64,000 nucleotides of DNA from Micromonospora sp. WMMA1363 (lineage in GTDB: Bacteria > Actinomycetota > Actinomycetes > Mycobacteriales > Micromonosporaceae): NCBI RefSeq assembly GCF_030345795.1, contig NZ_JAUALB010000001.1, positions 4,394,001 to 4,458,000 of the forward strand, in the 5' to 3' direction. Both the position numbers and the translations under genes were made by a program. The notes below the pieces were generated by a model that was not told the DNA's origin, searched no databases, and saw nothing but the letters and a program-made list of their open reading frames with translations. The stretch's first letter is position 1. Each line of letters opens with the position of its first letter. Positions 49,007 to 59,024 of this stretch are shown here, piece after piece.

Positions 49007-49390
49007 ATGAAGATCACCTCCACTGCCGTGTCACTAAATGTCGATGATGTCCCCGGCTCCAGTGCCTTCCTGACCGAGCACTTCGGATTTCGCCAGGAGA
49101 TGACCGCGGACGGGTTCGCCTCGTTGACCCGCGACGACTCCGGGATGAACGTCATCCTGCTGCGGCGCGGGCTCGCCACCCTGCCCGCCGACCAGCGTGA
49201 CGAGCACGCCCGTGGGCTGATCCTGGCGTTCGTGGTCGACGACCTGGAGGGCGAGTTGGCCCGACTGCAGGCCGAGGGCGTCAGCATCACCATGCCGCTC
49301 ACCGTCGAGGAATGGGGCGAGCGCGCCTTCCAGGTCCGCGACCCGAACGGAGTCATCGTCCAACTCGTCGACTGGAACGGCGCCCGGTAG
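49007..49390 (+). CDS. VOC-family (glyoxalase-like) protein
   Basis: 127 residues from ATG at 49007 behind GGGGAAGGG. Two beta-alpha-beta modules are seen: VSLNVDDVPGSSAFLTEHFGF and LILAFVVDDLEGELARLQAEGV, ending in FQVRDPNGVIVQLVDW with the usual late Glu replaced by Gln. It may bind an antibiotic or act as a small dioxygenase or isomerase; the lost metal Glu suggests binding rather than catalysis. Confidence 0.85.
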   Translation: MKITSTAVSLNVDDVPGSSAFLTEHFGFRQEMTADGFASLTRDDSGMNVILLRRGLATLPADQRDEHARGLILAFVVDDLEGELARLQAEGVSITMPLTVEEWGERAFQVRDPNGVIVQLVDWNGAR

Positions 49391-49501
49391 CCCTACCGCA
49401 CATCCAGGCGCGATCGAGACGGTCGATCTCGCGGGCCGACCGGGACGCCGCCTCACCGCCTATCGCCGGCTTCGGGGCGTATTCCGGTCGGCCACCGGAT
49501 C

Positions 49502-49543
49502 GCCGGCAGGTGCGGAACGGGGTTCGGTTTCGCACCTGCCGGC
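49502..49543. repeat. 13-bp inverted repeat with inner stem
   Basis: GCCGGCAGGTGCG (49502-49514) pairs with CGCACCTGCCGGC (49531-49543); the 16-nt loop holds a further GAAC/GTTC stem. It stands about 95 bp before the GGDEF gene and could be a terminator of the VOC gene or a cruciform site. Confidence 0.65.
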
Positions 49544-49636
49544 AGCACCCAACGATCGACTCATCGAGATCCGTTGTATCAGCGGCGGGTGTCAGCACCT
49601 CTACCAGGGCATGTCTCCCGGATCGGAGGTGGGCCG

Positions 49637-50314
49637 ATGGTCACGGAGGTTGTGCTCCCCGCTGTTGGCGTGGTGTCGCTGCTGGGTCATGTGTGGGCTG
49701 CTCGCACGGTGCGTGGGCTGCGTGGCCGGTTGGCGGAGGCCCGGCGTGGGGCGGTCACGGACCCGCTGACGGGCTTGGCCAACCGTGCGGGCCTGACCCA
49801 GGCGCTCGACGAGTTGGACGGCGAGTCCTACGACCTGGTCCTGGTGGACCTCGACCGGTTCAAGCCGGTCAACGACACCTGGGGCCACGCCGCTGGCGAC
49901 CGGCTGCTGGTCGGGATCGCGGGCCGGCTGTCAGTGCTCCTGGAGAGCATCGACGGCGCGGTGGTCGCCCGGATCGGTGGCGACGAGTTCGTGCTCGCGT
50001 CGCCGTCGCGGGCACCGCTGGCGCAGATTCTCGGTGCGGAGGTCATCCAGGCCCTGGCGGAGCCGGTCGAGGTCGCTGCCGGGGTGACGGTGACGGTGAC
50101 CGCCAGTGTCGGCGCGGTCCACGCGGCCGCCGGAGAGGACCGGTCACGGGTGCTGGCGGCAGCCGACGCCGCCGCGTACGAGGCGAAGGTGCGTGGCGGG
50201 GACGGCGTCGTCGAGCACTGCCCGCTGACCGGGCTGCCGGAGGTGGAGCAGCGTCCGCTGCTGCGGATGCGGGAGCTGGCCGCCCTCACCGCCGCGCTGG
50301 GGGTGACGGCATGA
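49637..50314 (+). CDS. GGDEF-domain protein (putative diguanylate cyclase)
   Basis: 225 residues from ATG at 49637, 6 nt behind GGAGGT. One membrane helix (about 4-22), then DPLTGLANRAGL, LVLVDLDRFKPVND, and the intact active site ARIGGDEFVLA, followed by the GGDEF closing strands (VTASVGAV). No EAL domain and no clear RxxD inhibitory site at the usual place. It should make c-di-GMP. Short GGDEF proteins of this type are common in actinomycete integrative elements. A small gene overlaps its stop. Confidence 0.85.
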   Translation: MVTEVVLPAVGVVSLLGHVWAARTVRGLRGRLAEARRGAVTDPLTGLANRAGLTQALDELDGESYDLVLVDLDRFKPVNDTWGHAAGDRLLVGIAGRLSVLLESIDGAVVARIGGDEFVLASPSRAPLAQILGAEVIQALAEPVEVAAGVTVTVTASVGAVHAAAGEDRSRVLAAADAAAYEAKVRGGDGVVEHCPLTGLPEVEQRPLLRMRELAALTAALGVTA

Positions 50315-50541
50315 CGACCCCGACCGCATTGGACATGGCTACGGTGTTGGACCGCTACCGGGCCGAGCTGCGGGACCTGACGGACATCGAGCTGGAGCGT
50401 CGGGCGACGACGGTGGCAGCCCTGCCCGGCCGGCTCGCCGCCGGGATGCGGCGCCTGGTGGACGCCGAGCGGGAGTACCGGCAGGCCGTTCGCCGGCCGG
50501 TCCCGCCGACCCGGCCCCGGCAGGAGTGTGAAGGAGATTGA
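50311..50541 (+). CDS. Small protein coupled to the GGDEF gene
   Basis: 76 residues; its ATG overlaps the GGDEF stop (ATGA). It is helical and rich in Arg, Glu and Leu (DRYRAELRDLTDIELERRA, RRLVDAEREYRQAVR) with a Pro-rich end, perhaps a short coiled coil. No family was recognised. Confidence 0.65.
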   Translation: MTTPTALDMATVLDRYRAELRDLTDIELERRATTVAALPGRLAAGMRRLVDAEREYRQAVRRPVPPTRPRQECEGD

Positions 50542-50624
50542 CCGGGGCAGGGCCGCACGCGGCGGCCCTTACTCCGGCTGGCCGTGGTTCCACGGGTTCA
50601 CGGGCTTGGCCGCCCGTCGCGCCG

Positions 50625-51299
50625 CTACGCCGTGGTAGGGGCGGGGCAGTTGCTTCGCCGGGGTGTCTGGGAGCGGAAGCTGCGGCCGAGTTCGGGGCCG
50701 AGTCCGTAGTAGTGGCGAAAGCTGTAGATCAGCGGGCTCCATGCGGCCGGGTCGATGTGCTGGGAGTCGGGGATGACGACACGCGGATCGGCGTGGACCT
50801 TGAGCACGTGGGCTTCGACGATGAGGAATGCTCCGGAGACGTCCGGCTGGACGCGGGCCGCGCAGGCCTCCAGCTGGATGGGGCATTCGGCGACTCGGGG
50901 CGGCCGCACCAGCTCGGCGGGCTCAGGTCGTAGGCCGGCAGCGGCGAACTTGTCCGGCTCGAACCTGAAGGTGCCGCGTTTGTGCGCGGGGATCGGGGTG
51001 CGCCCGGTCAGCGGCGCCAGTCGTTCCACCGCCGGCCACTGGGCGGGCGTGGGAAGGTTGATCACCAGATCGGGACGGCTGCGGAGGTTGTGCGCGGTCT
51101 GCCCCTCGACGCCCAGGCCGAGGACGATCACCTGGCCGAGTGCCCAGGCCGAGGACATCGGCGCCAGATTGAAGGAACCGTTCTCGTTTTCGGTCGAGAG
51201 CAGTGCGACCGGCGTTCCGAAATACAGGATGCTCGGTGTGACCGTCACATGGGCGACCGACGTTTCGCAGGGTGTGTGGCCGGATGTCGCGATGTCCAT
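50625..51299 (-). CDS. Flavin reductase-like (FMN split-barrel) protein
   Basis: 224 residues from ATG at 51299. The flavin-reductase pattern is visible: ILYFGTPVALLSTENENGSFNLAPMSSAW, later GQTAHNLRSRPDLVINLPTP and a late RHYYGLG. The family uses FMN and NAD(P)H to supply reduced flavin or to act on a bound substrate. It is divergent from an ArsR-like gene and likely controlled by it. Confidence 0.82.
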   Translation of the reverse strand: MDIATSGHTPCETSVAHVTVTPSILYFGTPVALLSTENENGSFNLAPMSSAWALGQVIVLGLGVEGQTAHNLRSRPDLVINLPTPAQWPAVERLAPLTGRTPIPAHKRGTFRFEPDKFAAAGLRPEPAELVRPPRVAECPIQLEACAARVQPDVSGAFLIVEAHVLKVHADPRVVIPDSQHIDPAAWSPLIYSFRHYYGLGPELGRSFRSQTPRRSNCPAPTTA

Positions 51300-51367
51300 G
51301 CGGCTCGACCGTAGGGCGAAAACTCTTCGGTGTTCGCCGAAGGACCGCGCGTGGATGATGGACCGCA

Positions 51368-52090
51368 ATGAGACCCAATGACGCGCAGGTCGCGGGTCCG
51401 GACCTGGCCGCGCTGGCTGGGCTGCTGGCCGACGCCACTCGCGCAAGCTTCTGCCTGGCGCTGCTGGACGGACGAGCATGGACCGCGATCGAATTGGCGC
51501 GCCACGCCGGGGTGGCCGCCTCGACCGCGACCGAGCACTTGAATCTCCTCGTCGGGGGAGGATTGCTTGCGCAGGAGCGCCAGGGCCGGCATCGCTACGT
51601 TCGCCTTGCCGATCCCGACACGGCCCAACTGATCGAAAACCTTGCCGCGATGGCTCCTCGACGTGCCACTCCGTCTCGTTCACTGTCCGCCGTCAACCGC
51701 AGCCGGGCACTGGCCCGCGCCCGCACGTGCTACGACCACCTTGCGGGCGCTCTCGGAGTCACGATCACCGAGGCGATGACCGGTCGAGGGCTGCTGGACT
51801 GGGAGCGGGGGCTGACGCTCACCGGCATCGGGACCGTCTGGCTGAGCGAACTCGGCATCGCATCAGCGCTCGCCACGCGCCGTCCGCCGGTCCGCTCGTG
51901 CCTGGACTGGACGGAACGCCGCCCTCATCTGGCCGGTGCCGTCGGTGCCGCCATCTGCCGGCACGCCTTCGACTCCCGCTGGATCACTCGGATCGGCACC
52001 AGCCGCGCCGTCGCTCTCACCGACGCCGGCCGACGCGCGCTCCAGGACCACCTCGGCCTGTCCGACGACATGCATACTTCCGTCAGGTGA
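51368..52090 (+). CDS. ArsR-like HTH regulator with C-terminal domain
   Basis: 240 residues from ATG at 51368. N-terminal HTH: LAGLLADATRASFCLALLDG, WTAIELARHAGVAASTATEHLNLL, GLLAQERQGRHRYVRL. The C-terminal half (CYDHLAGALGVTITEAM and on to DHLGLSD) is a separate domain seen in a group of larger ArsR-like actinomycete regulators. It is divergent from the flavin reductase gene over a 68-bp gap. Confidence 0.82.
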   Translation: MRPNDAQVAGPDLAALAGLLADATRASFCLALLDGRAWTAIELARHAGVAASTATEHLNLLVGGGLLAQERQGRHRYVRLADPDTAQLIENLAAMAPRRATPSRSLSAVNRSRALARARTCYDHLAGALGVTITEAMTGRGLLDWERGLTLTGIGTVWLSELGIASALATRRPPVRSCLDWTERRPHLAGAVGAAICRHAFDSRWITRIGTSRAVALTDAGRRALQDHLGLSDDMHTSVR

Positions 52091-52202
52091 GGACCGACTC
52101 GTCCGGATCAGACACGCCGGCTACCCGCGCCTCACTGGTGTGCTCCCCGGCGCGGGCGATGGCACTGCGGCCGCGAACGGCGCGTACGGGAGAATGCGGC
52201 AC

Positions 52203-53627
52203 GTGACGACGATTCCGAACGTGCTCGCCAACCGGTACGCCTCGCCCGAGTTGGTTGCCATCTGGTCACCGGAGGAGAAGATCCGGATGGAGCGGCGGCT
52301 CTGGCTCGCCGTCCTGCGGGCCCAGCGGGATCTCGGCGTGACCGTGCCGGACGGGGTGGTCGAGGCGTACGAGCGGGTGCTCGGCCAGGTCAACCTGGCC
52401 TCGATCGCGGAGCGGGAGCGGATCACCCGACACGACGTGAAGGCCCGGATCGAGGAGTTCAGCGCGCTCGCCGGGCACGAGCACGTACACAAGGGGATGA
52501 CCTCGCGGGACCTGACGGAGAACGTCGAGCAGCTCCAGGTGCGCGCGTCGCTGGAACTGATCCGGGACCGGGTGGTCGCCACCCTGGCCCGGCTCGCCCG
52601 GCTGGCGGTCGAACACTCCGAGCTGGTCATGACGGGCCGCTCGCACAACGTCGCGGCGCAAGCCACCACGCTGGGTAAGCGCTTCGCATCGGCGGCTGAG
52701 GAACTGCTGGTCGGCTACGAGCGGCTGGACGATCTCATCGGGCGGTACCCGCTGCGGGGGATCAAGGGCCCGGTGGGCACCGCCGCCGACCAGCTCGACC
52801 TGTTCGACGGCGACGCGGACCGGGTGGCCGAGCTGGAGCGGCGGGTTGCGGAGCACCTCGGCTTCCGCCGGGTGTTGGACAGTGTCGGCCAGGTCTACCC
52901 GCGCTCGCTGGATTTCGACGTGCTCTCGGCGCTCGCGCAGGTCGCGGCCGGGCCGTCCTCGCTGGCCACCACGATCCGCCTGATGGTCGGCCAGGAGCTG
53001 GCCACCGAGGGCTTCAAACCGGGCCAGGTCGGCTCCAGCGCGATGCCGCACAAGATGAACACCCGCTCCTCGGAGCGGGTGAACGGCTTCGCCGTGATCA
53101 TCCGGGGCTACCTGTCGATGGTCGGTGAGCTGGCCGGGGACCAGTGGAACGAGGGGGATGTCTCCTGCTCGGTGGTTCGCCGGGTGGCGCTGCCGGACGC
53201 CTTCTTCGCCGCCGACGGGCTGTCTCAGACGATCCTCACCGTGCTGGACGAGTTCGGGGCGTACCCGGCTGTGATCAACCGGGAGCTGGAGCGTTTCCTG
53301 CCGTTCCTCGCCACCACCAGGATCCTGGTCGCGGCGGTTCGCCGCGGCGTCGGCCGCGAGGTCGCCCACGAGGTGATCAAGGAACATGCCGTCGCCGTCG
53401 CCCTCGCGATGCGCGAGAAGGGCACCTCGGAGAACGACCTCTTCGACCGCTTGGCGGCCGACCGTCGCCTGAACCTGAGCCGCGCCGACATCGAGACCCT
53501 GGTCGCCGACCGCACCGCCTTCACCGGCGCCGCTCCCGCCCAGGTCCAGCGCGTGGCCGACCGGGTGGCGAGCATCGTCCGCACCCACCCCCACGCCGCC
53601 GCCTACACCCCACCCCCCATCCTGTGA
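52203..53627 (+). CDS. purB: Adenylosuccinate lyase
   Basis: 474 residues from GTG at 52203 (VTTIPNVLANRYASPE); an ATG 9 nt earlier is too close to the GGGAG site. Signature GSSAMPHKMNTRSSE (catalytic loop), TSRDLTENVEQ and GRSHNVAAQATTLGKR fix the assignment. It cleaves SAICAR to AICAR and adenylosuccinate to AMP, releasing fumarate. It opens the conserved purine region continued by purS, purQ, purL and purF. Confidence 0.96.
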   Translation: MTTIPNVLANRYASPELVAIWSPEEKIRMERRLWLAVLRAQRDLGVTVPDGVVEAYERVLGQVNLASIAERERITRHDVKARIEEFSALAGHEHVHKGMTSRDLTENVEQLQVRASLELIRDRVVATLARLARLAVEHSELVMTGRSHNVAAQATTLGKRFASAAEELLVGYERLDDLIGRYPLRGIKGPVGTAADQLDLFDGDADRVAELERRVAEHLGFRRVLDSVGQVYPRSLDFDVLSALAQVAAGPSSLATTIRLMVGQELATEGFKPGQVGSSAMPHKMNTRSSERVNGFAVIIRGYLSMVGELAGDQWNEGDVSCSVVRRVALPDAFFAADGLSQTILTVLDEFGAYPAVINRELERFLPFLATTRILVAAVRRGVGREVAHEVIKEHAVAVALAMREKGTSENDLFDRLAADRRLNLSRADIETLVADRTAFTGAAPAQVQRVADRVASIVRTHPHAAAYTPPPIL

Positions 53628-53743
53628 CCGGCCCCACCCGTTGATCGACCACTCTCTCGTTGATCACGATCTCTCCGGCGAAGTCGATCCTCCTGTCTGT
53701 CGCAGCCCGGGATCGACGCCGTCGACGCGGGTGGGTGCGGCGG

Positions 53744-54205
53744 TCAGGAATCGCGGGTGGGAGTTTCGGCGGCGGTGCGCAGGGTCGGGGCGCTGGCTGG
53801 CTCGGCGATGCCGCCGGGTGTCTCCGCGATCTCGCCCTCGTGGGCGGTTTCCGCCGCGACGAGCGGCTGGTCGGGGGGCATGACGTCGGGCATCGTGGGC
53901 ACCACGATCACCGCCGTGCCGTATGCGCAGATCTCCATCCACATCTCGCCGCAGTCCCGGCTGTCGAAGCGCATCCCGATCACGGCGTTGGCGCCGAGCC
54001 GGCGAGCCTCCTCGCCCAGCCGGGCCACCGAGTCGGTCCGCCAGCGGGTCAGGTTGTCCGGCGCCAGCGGGTCGTACGCGCCGCCGCGCAGGTTCTTCAC
54101 GCCCTCGCGGTACGGGTTCCGCGTCCTGGCCATCGAGGAGACCACCTCGCCGAGAATCTGGCGGACCTCGTAGCCGGGAAGTTGATCCGTCGTCACGACC
54201 AGCAC
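53744..54205 (-). CDS. YbjQ-family protein
   Basis: 153 residues from GTG at 54205 (VLVVTTDQLPGYEVRQILGEV); a GTG at 54235 would add ten. The pentamer-forming YbjQ/UPF0145 fold is recognised by GYEVRQILGEVV, REGVKNLRGG, ARLGEEARRLGANAVIGMRFD and YGTAVIV. The C-terminal 35 residues are an acidic, Pro-rich tail. The family is said to bind heavy metals, without firm proof. Confidence 0.88.
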   Translation of the reverse strand: MLVVTTDQLPGYEVRQILGEVVSSMARTRNPYREGVKNLRGGAYDPLAPDNLTRWRTDSVARLGEEARRLGANAVIGMRFDSRDCGEMWMEICAYGTAVIVVPTMPDVMPPDQPLVAAETAHEGEIAETPGGIAEPASAPTLRTAAETPTRDS

Positions 54206-54334
54206 GTTTCCGATGCTGTCAGCCAGTCGTGGCACTCATCGTGAGCCTTGTTCACCTGGTCGGATGCTGAAAAACCGCGCGGTGCGGACGCTCGGCGCTC
54301 GGCCGGCCATCCGCACCGCCGGTGGTGCTAACCG

Positions 54335-55018
54335 TCAGACACCGGCCACAGAGGCGATCCAGGCCCGGTTGTACGCGACACTGCCGTAGTTCTGGATGTT
54401 GAAGCCGTTGGCGGTCGACGCGACGCCGACCTGTTGGCCGTTGTAGAACTGCGGCCCGCCCGAGTCGCCCCGCCACGCGTTGCCGTTGATCCGGGTGCTC
54501 CGGATGGCCTGCCCGCCGTACGCGTCGGTGGCACCGTTCGTGGTCACCCGCACGCTCGCGGTCTTCAGCTGGCTGGACGCCGAGCAGCCGATGTAGCAGG
54601 TCATTCCCCAGCCGAAGATCGAGTTGGTCGACCCGACCGGCGGGTTGCTGCTGGCCAGTACCACGTAGCTGGTGCTCACCGAGCTGGAGAGCCGCATCAG
54701 GGCCAGGTCGTACCGGCCGTAGGCGGCGCTCACGGTGCGGGTGACTCCGCCGGAGGCGCGGTAGACGCTGCCGACCCGGACGGACATCGACCCGCCGACG
54801 CAGTGTCGGGCGGTGAGCACCCACTGCGGGGCGATGATCGTGCCCGAACAGGTGAACGAGCCGTTGCTGAACACCGCGGCGGCCCACGGCGCGGACGAGA
54901 CGGTGCCGCCGCCGATGATGTAGGGCGTCGGGGTCGGGCTGGCGAGGGCACCGGAGCTGGTGCCGAGCACACCGGCCATGGCGGTGGCGAGGATCGCGAC
55001 CAGGGATCGGATACGCAT
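54335..55018 (-). CDS. Secreted trypsin-like serine protease
   Basis: 227 residues from ATG at 55018 with GAAGGAGT ahead. Signal peptide of about 26 residues (ILATAMAGVLGTSSGALA), short propeptide, IIGGGTVSSAPWAAAV as mature start. The triad is complete: TARHC (His), YDLALM (Asp) and GDSGGP (Ser). Cys pairs fit chymotrypsin-fold disulfides. It is an extracellular protease of the S1 family. Confidence 0.93.
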   Translation of the reverse strand: MRIRSLVAILATAMAGVLGTSSGALASPTPTPYIIGGGTVSSAPWAAAVFSNGSFTCSGTIIAPQWVLTARHCVGGSMSVRVGSVYRASGGVTRTVSAAYGRYDLALMRLSSSVSTSYVVLASSNPPVGSTNSIFGWGMTCYIGCSASSQLKTASVRVTTNGATDAYGGQAIRSTRINGNAWRGDSGGPQFYNGQQVGVASTANGFNIQNYGSVAYNRAWIASVAGV

Positions 55019-55415
55019 GTGCGGGGACTCCTTCGGGGTTCGTCCCGGGTTCACCGGGTCTGGTCGGCAGACCGGCGTGTGAGGGTGGCTTGCCGGTCCG
55101 GGACATCTATCGACGTCTGACGATGTACGGTAGGGCGCCTGAGATGTCGTTCACAAGTACTTTCATAGAAAACAGTCAATTGATCTGGCTCTGCCTCGAC
55201 CGGACAAGTCAGGCAAATCAGGCCCTGGGGCAACGGATCCGCATCGGGATCGCAACGAACCCGTATCGGTCTCCGGGCCGCCTCCGTGGCGCCGTCGATC
55301 ACTGCGTGAACCGCGTACGGCCGGTGCGTCCGGGGCGGCATCTGCCAGGTAGGCTGGCTGCGCTCGCCCGTAGATGGGTCGGCACCCAACTGCGTACACA
55401 GTCAGGAGTGCCCCA
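55019..55415. other. Gap with the promoter of purSQL
   Basis: About 395 bp without a gene. An AT-richer island (around 55150-55190) probably holds promoters for the leftward protease gene and the rightward purine genes. No riboswitch was recognised. Confidence 0.45.
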
Positions 55416-55679
55416 GTGCCTCGCGTCGTCGTCGACGTCATGCTCAAGCCCGAGATCCTCGATCCGCAGGGTCAGGCTGTCGCAAACGCGCTGCCCCGGC
55501 TCGGCGTCGGCGACGTCGCCTCGGTCCGGATCGGCAGGCGGATCGAGATCGAGTTCACCGGTGAACCGGACCTGGACCGCGCTCGGGAGATCGCCGACAA
55601 GCTGCTCGCCAACCCGGTTATCGAGGACTTCACCGTCCGCCTGATCGAGGCCGACGAGACCGTGGACGCCCGCTCGTGA
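55416..55679 (+). CDS. purS: FGAM synthase subunit PurS
   Basis: 87 residues from GTG at 55416 behind [25 protein letters not shown] and [12 protein letters not shown] are the PurS pattern. It forms the FGAM synthase complex with PurQ and PurL. The purQ start overlaps its stop (GTGA). Confidence 0.95.
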   Translation: MPRVVVDVMLKPEILDPQGQAVANALPRLGVGDVASVRIGRRIEIEFTGEPDLDRAREIADKLLANPVIEDFTVRLIEADETVDARS

Positions 55680-56359
55680 CCGCGCGGGTCGGTGTGGTGA
55701 CCTTCCCCGGTTCACTCGACGACGGGGACGCCGCGCGGGCCGTCCGGATCGCCGGCGCCGAGCCGGTCCGTCTCTGGCACGGTGACCCGCACCTGCACGG
55801 CGTGGACGCGGTCGTCCTGCCCGGTGGCTTCTCCTACGGCGACTACCTGCGCTGCGGGGCGATCGCCCGGTTCGCCCCGGTAATGGGGACGATCGTGGAC
55901 GCGGCCCGGGGTGGCCTGCCGGTGCTCGGCATCTGCAACGGCTTCCAGATTCTCTGCGAGGCACACCTGCTGCCCGGGGCGCTGACCCGCAACCAGCACC
56001 TGCACTTCCGCAACCGCGACCAGGTCCTTCGGATCGAGTCGACCGGCACCGCCTGGACCAACGCGTTCCAGCCCGGGCAGGAGGTGCTGATCCCGGTCAA
56101 GAACGGCGAGGGCTGCTACGTTGCCGACACCGCGACGTTGGACCAGCTCGAGGCCGAGGGTCGGGTGGTTGCCCGTTACCTCGGCGGCAACCCCAATGGT
56201 TCCCAGCGCGACATCGCCGCCGTCACCAACTCCGCCGGCAACGTGGTCGGCATCATGCCGCACCCGGAGCATGCGGTGGAGGCGCTCACCGGCCCCTCGG
56301 TGGACGGCCTCGGCTTCTTCACCTCGGTGCTCAAGCACCTGGTGGGGGCCCCGGCGTGA
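55676..56359 (+). CDS. purQ: FGAM synthase glutaminase subunit PurQ
   Basis: 227 residues. Class I glutamine amidotransferase triad: Cys in GICNGFQ, His and Glu in [23 protein letters not shown] is the oxyanion region. It releases ammonia from glutamine for PurL. Coupled to purS by a 4-nt overlap; purL follows after 67 bp. Confidence 0.96.
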   Translation: MTARVGVVTFPGSLDDGDAARAVRIAGAEPVRLWHGDPHLHGVDAVVLPGGFSYGDYLRCGAIARFAPVMGTIVDAARGGLPVLGICNGFQILCEAHLLPGALTRNQHLHFRNRDQVLRIESTGTAWTNAFQPGQEVLIPVKNGEGCYVADTATLDQLEAEGRVVARYLGGNPNGSQRDIAAVTNSAGNVVGIMPHPEHAVEALTGPSVDGLGFFTSVLKHLVGAPA

Positions 56360-56426
56360 CCGTGCTCGGCACCACCGTTCGGCTCACCCGCCCGACGGGC
56401 GGCCCTGAGCGCAGCAAGGAGAAACC

Positions 56427-59024
56427 ATGACCACCCAGGACCCGGTTCGGGACACCTCGGACGCCTTCCCGGCGGCGCCCGTCGCGCCGGCCCGGGAGAC
56501 CGCGTTCACCGATTGGGCCGACGGTGTGGACACCGTGTCCCGCGCCGCCGGCACCCCGGACGAGCTCCAGCCGTACGCCGAGCTGGGCCTCCGGGACGAC
56601 GAGTACGACCGGATCCGGCAGCTGGTCGGTCGCCGCCCGACCCAGGCCGAGCTGGCGATGTACTCGATCATGTGGAGCGAGCACTGCTCCTACAAGTCCA
56701 GCAAGGTGCACCTGCGCCAGTTCAGCGAGAAGGCGTCGAGCAGCGACCGGCTGCTGGCCGGCATCGGCGAGAACGCCGGCGTGGTCCGGGTCTCCGACGA
56801 ACTGGCGGTGACCTTCAAGGTCGAGTCGCACAACCACCCGAGCTTCGTCGAGCCGTACCAGGGGGCCGCGACCGGCGTCGGCGGCATCGTCCGGGACATC
56901 CTCGCCATGGGTGCCCGCCCGGTGGCGGTGATGGACCCGCTGCGCTTCGGTGCCGCAGACCACCCGGACACCGCCCGGGTGTTACCGGGCGTGGTGGCCG
57001 GCGTCGGGGGCTACGGCAACTGCCTGGGCCTGCCGAACATCGGCGGCGAGGTCGTCTTCGACCCCTGCTACCAGGGCAACCCACTGGTCAACGCGCTCTG
57101 CCTCGGCGTGCTGCCGGTCAGTCGCCTGCAGAACAAGGCGGCGGTCGGCCCCGGGAACGTGGTCGTGCTGATGGGCGCCAAGACCGGCCGCGACGGCATC
57201 GGTGGCGTCTCGGTGCTGGCCAGCGCCACCTTCGACGAGGGTAGCGAGCAGCGCCGCCCGTCAGTGCAGGTGGGTGATCCGTTCACCGAGAAGCTGCTGA
57301 TTGAGGCATGCCTAGAGCTGTACGACGCTGCGCTGATCGCCGGCATCCAGGATCTCGGCGGCGCCGGACTGACCTGCGCACTCACCGAGACCGCCGCCGC
57401 GGCCGGCACCGGCATGCGGGTCTGGTTGGAGCGAGTGCCGCTGCGCGAGCCCTCGATGGAACCACACGAGATCCTTGCCAGCGAGTCCCAGGAGCGGATG
57501 CTGCTGATCGTCGAGCCGGACAAGCTGGAGGCGGTGCTCAAGACCGCCGAGAAGTGGGGCGTGCTCGCGACTCCCATCGGCGAAGTCACCCCACCGGCAC
57601 CAGACGGCCGGCCGGGACGCCTGGTCATCACCTGGCGGGACCATCTCGTGGTCGACGTGCCGCCGGGCTCGCTGGCCGACGACGGTCCGGTGTACGCCCG
57701 CCCGATGCGGGAGCCAGCCGACCTGATCCTGCTCCAGGCCGATCGCGCCGAGACACTGCCCCGGCCGAGTGACCCGGACGCGCTGCGGGCCACCGTGCTG
57801 CGCATGATCGCGTCGCCGAACCTGGCCGACAAGACCTGGGTCACCGAGCAGTACGACCGCTACGTGCTGGGCAACACCGTGCTCGCCCAGCCGGAGGACT
57901 CCGGCGTGATCCGGATCGACGAGCGCAGCGGCCTCGGCGTCGCGCTCTCCGTCGACGGCAACGGCCGGTACGCGCGCCTCGACCCCTACCACGGCGCGAA
58001 GCTGGCGCTGGCCGAGGCGTACCGGAATGTCGCGGTGACCGGTGCGAAACCGATCGCCGTCACGGACTGTCTCAACTTCGGCTCCCCGGAGGATCCGGGC
58101 GTGATGTGGCAGTTCGCCGAAGCCGTCCGCGGCCTCGCCGACGGCTGTGCCGAGCTGGGCATTCCGGTGACCGGCGGCAACGTCAGCTTCTACAACCAGA
58201 CCGGCGCGGCGGCCATCCACCCGACCCCGGTGGTGGGCGTGCTCGGCATCCTGGAGAACGTGGCCGAGCGGGTACCGATGGGCTTCGTCCCGCGGGCCAG
58301 CGGCGACCACGACCAGATTTTCCTGATCGGCGACACCCACGTGGAACTCTCCGGTTCCGAGTGGGCGTGGGTGACCCACGAGCACCTCGGCGGCGTGCCC
58401 CCGCAGGTCGACCTCGCCCGCGAGCGGGCGCTCGCCAACCTGATCGCGGAATCCGCGCGGGCCGGTCACCTCGCCTCCGCGCATGACCTCTCCGACGGTG
58501 GGCTCGCGCAGAGCCTGACCGAGTCCTGCCTGCGGTGGGGTGTCGGCGCCCGGATCGCCGTCCCGGAACGGTTCGACGGCGGCTCGCTGCCGTTCGTCTT
58601 CCTGTTCAGTGAGTCCGCCGGTCGGGCGCTGGTCTCGGTGCCGCGCGGGCACGAGAAGGCGTTCACCGCACTGGCCGCCGAGCACGGGGTCCCGGTCGAG
58701 TTGATCGGTGTCACCGACCCGGCCGGTGCGCTGGAGGTGCACGACCAGTTCCGGATCGACCTGGACGAGTTGCGCGCCGCGCACACCGCCACCCTGCCCC
58801 GCCTTTTCGGCGTGCCGGCGGTTCCGGAACTGGCCACCCCGGCGCTCGGCGGGGCCAGCGATGGTCCGGAGACGAGAGGCGGTGTCGGCTCGCCGGGCGG
58901 CGTGATCGCTACGCCCGGCATCGCGACCACCGGGGAGCCGGCCGGGACCACCGACGACACCACCGGGGCGTCTGCCCCGGACTCCGGTGACTCCGAGCAG
59001 CCCCCCGCGCCCGATCAGCGCTGA
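56427..59024 (+). CDS. purL: FGAM synthase large subunit PurL, with extra C-terminal tail
   Basis: 865 residues from ATG at 56427, about 100 more than usual small-type PurL. Motifs: [79 protein letters not shown]. The fold ends near [14 protein letters not shown]; the last about 75 residues are a Gly/Thr/Pro/Ser-rich disordered tail. It makes FGAM from FGAR, ATP and ammonia from PurQ. Confidence 0.96.
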   Translation: MTTQDPVRDTSDAFPAAPVAPARETAFTDWADGVDTVSRAAGTPDELQPYAELGLRDDEYDRIRQLVGRRPTQAELAMYSIMWSEHCSYKSSKVHLRQFSEKASSSDRLLAGIGENAGVVRVSDELAVTFKVESHNHPSFVEPYQGAATGVGGIVRDILAMGARPVAVMDPLRFGAADHPDTARVLPGVVAGVGGYGNCLGLPNIGGEVVFDPCYQGNPLVNALCLGVLPVSRLQNKAAVGPGNVVVLMGAKTGRDGIGGVSVLASATFDEGSEQRRPSVQVGDPFTEKLLIEACLELYDAALIAGIQDLGGAGLTCALTETAAAAGTGMRVWLERVPLREPSMEPHEILASESQERMLLIVEPDKLEAVLKTAEKWGVLATPIGEVTPPAPDGRPGRLVITWRDHLVVDVPPGSLADDGPVYARPMREPADLILLQADRAETLPRPSDPDALRATVLRMIASPNLADKTWVTEQYDRYVLGNTVLAQPEDSGVIRIDERSGLGVALSVDGNGRYARLDPYHGAKLALAEAYRNVAVTGAKPIAVTDCLNFGSPEDPGVMWQFAEAVRGLADGCAELGIPVTGGNVSFYNQTGAAAIHPTPVVGVLGILENVAERVPMGFVPRASGDHDQIFLIGDTHVELSGSEWAWVTHEHLGGVPPQVDLARERALANLIAESARAGHLASAHDLSDGGLAQSLTESCLRWGVGARIAVPERFDGGSLPFVFLFSESAGRALVSVPRGHEKAFTALAAEHGVPVELIGVTDPAGALEVHDQFRIDLDELRAAHTATLPRLFGVPAVPELATPALGGASDGPETRGGVGSPGGVIATPGIATTGEPAGTTDDTTGASAPDSGDSEQPPAPDQR

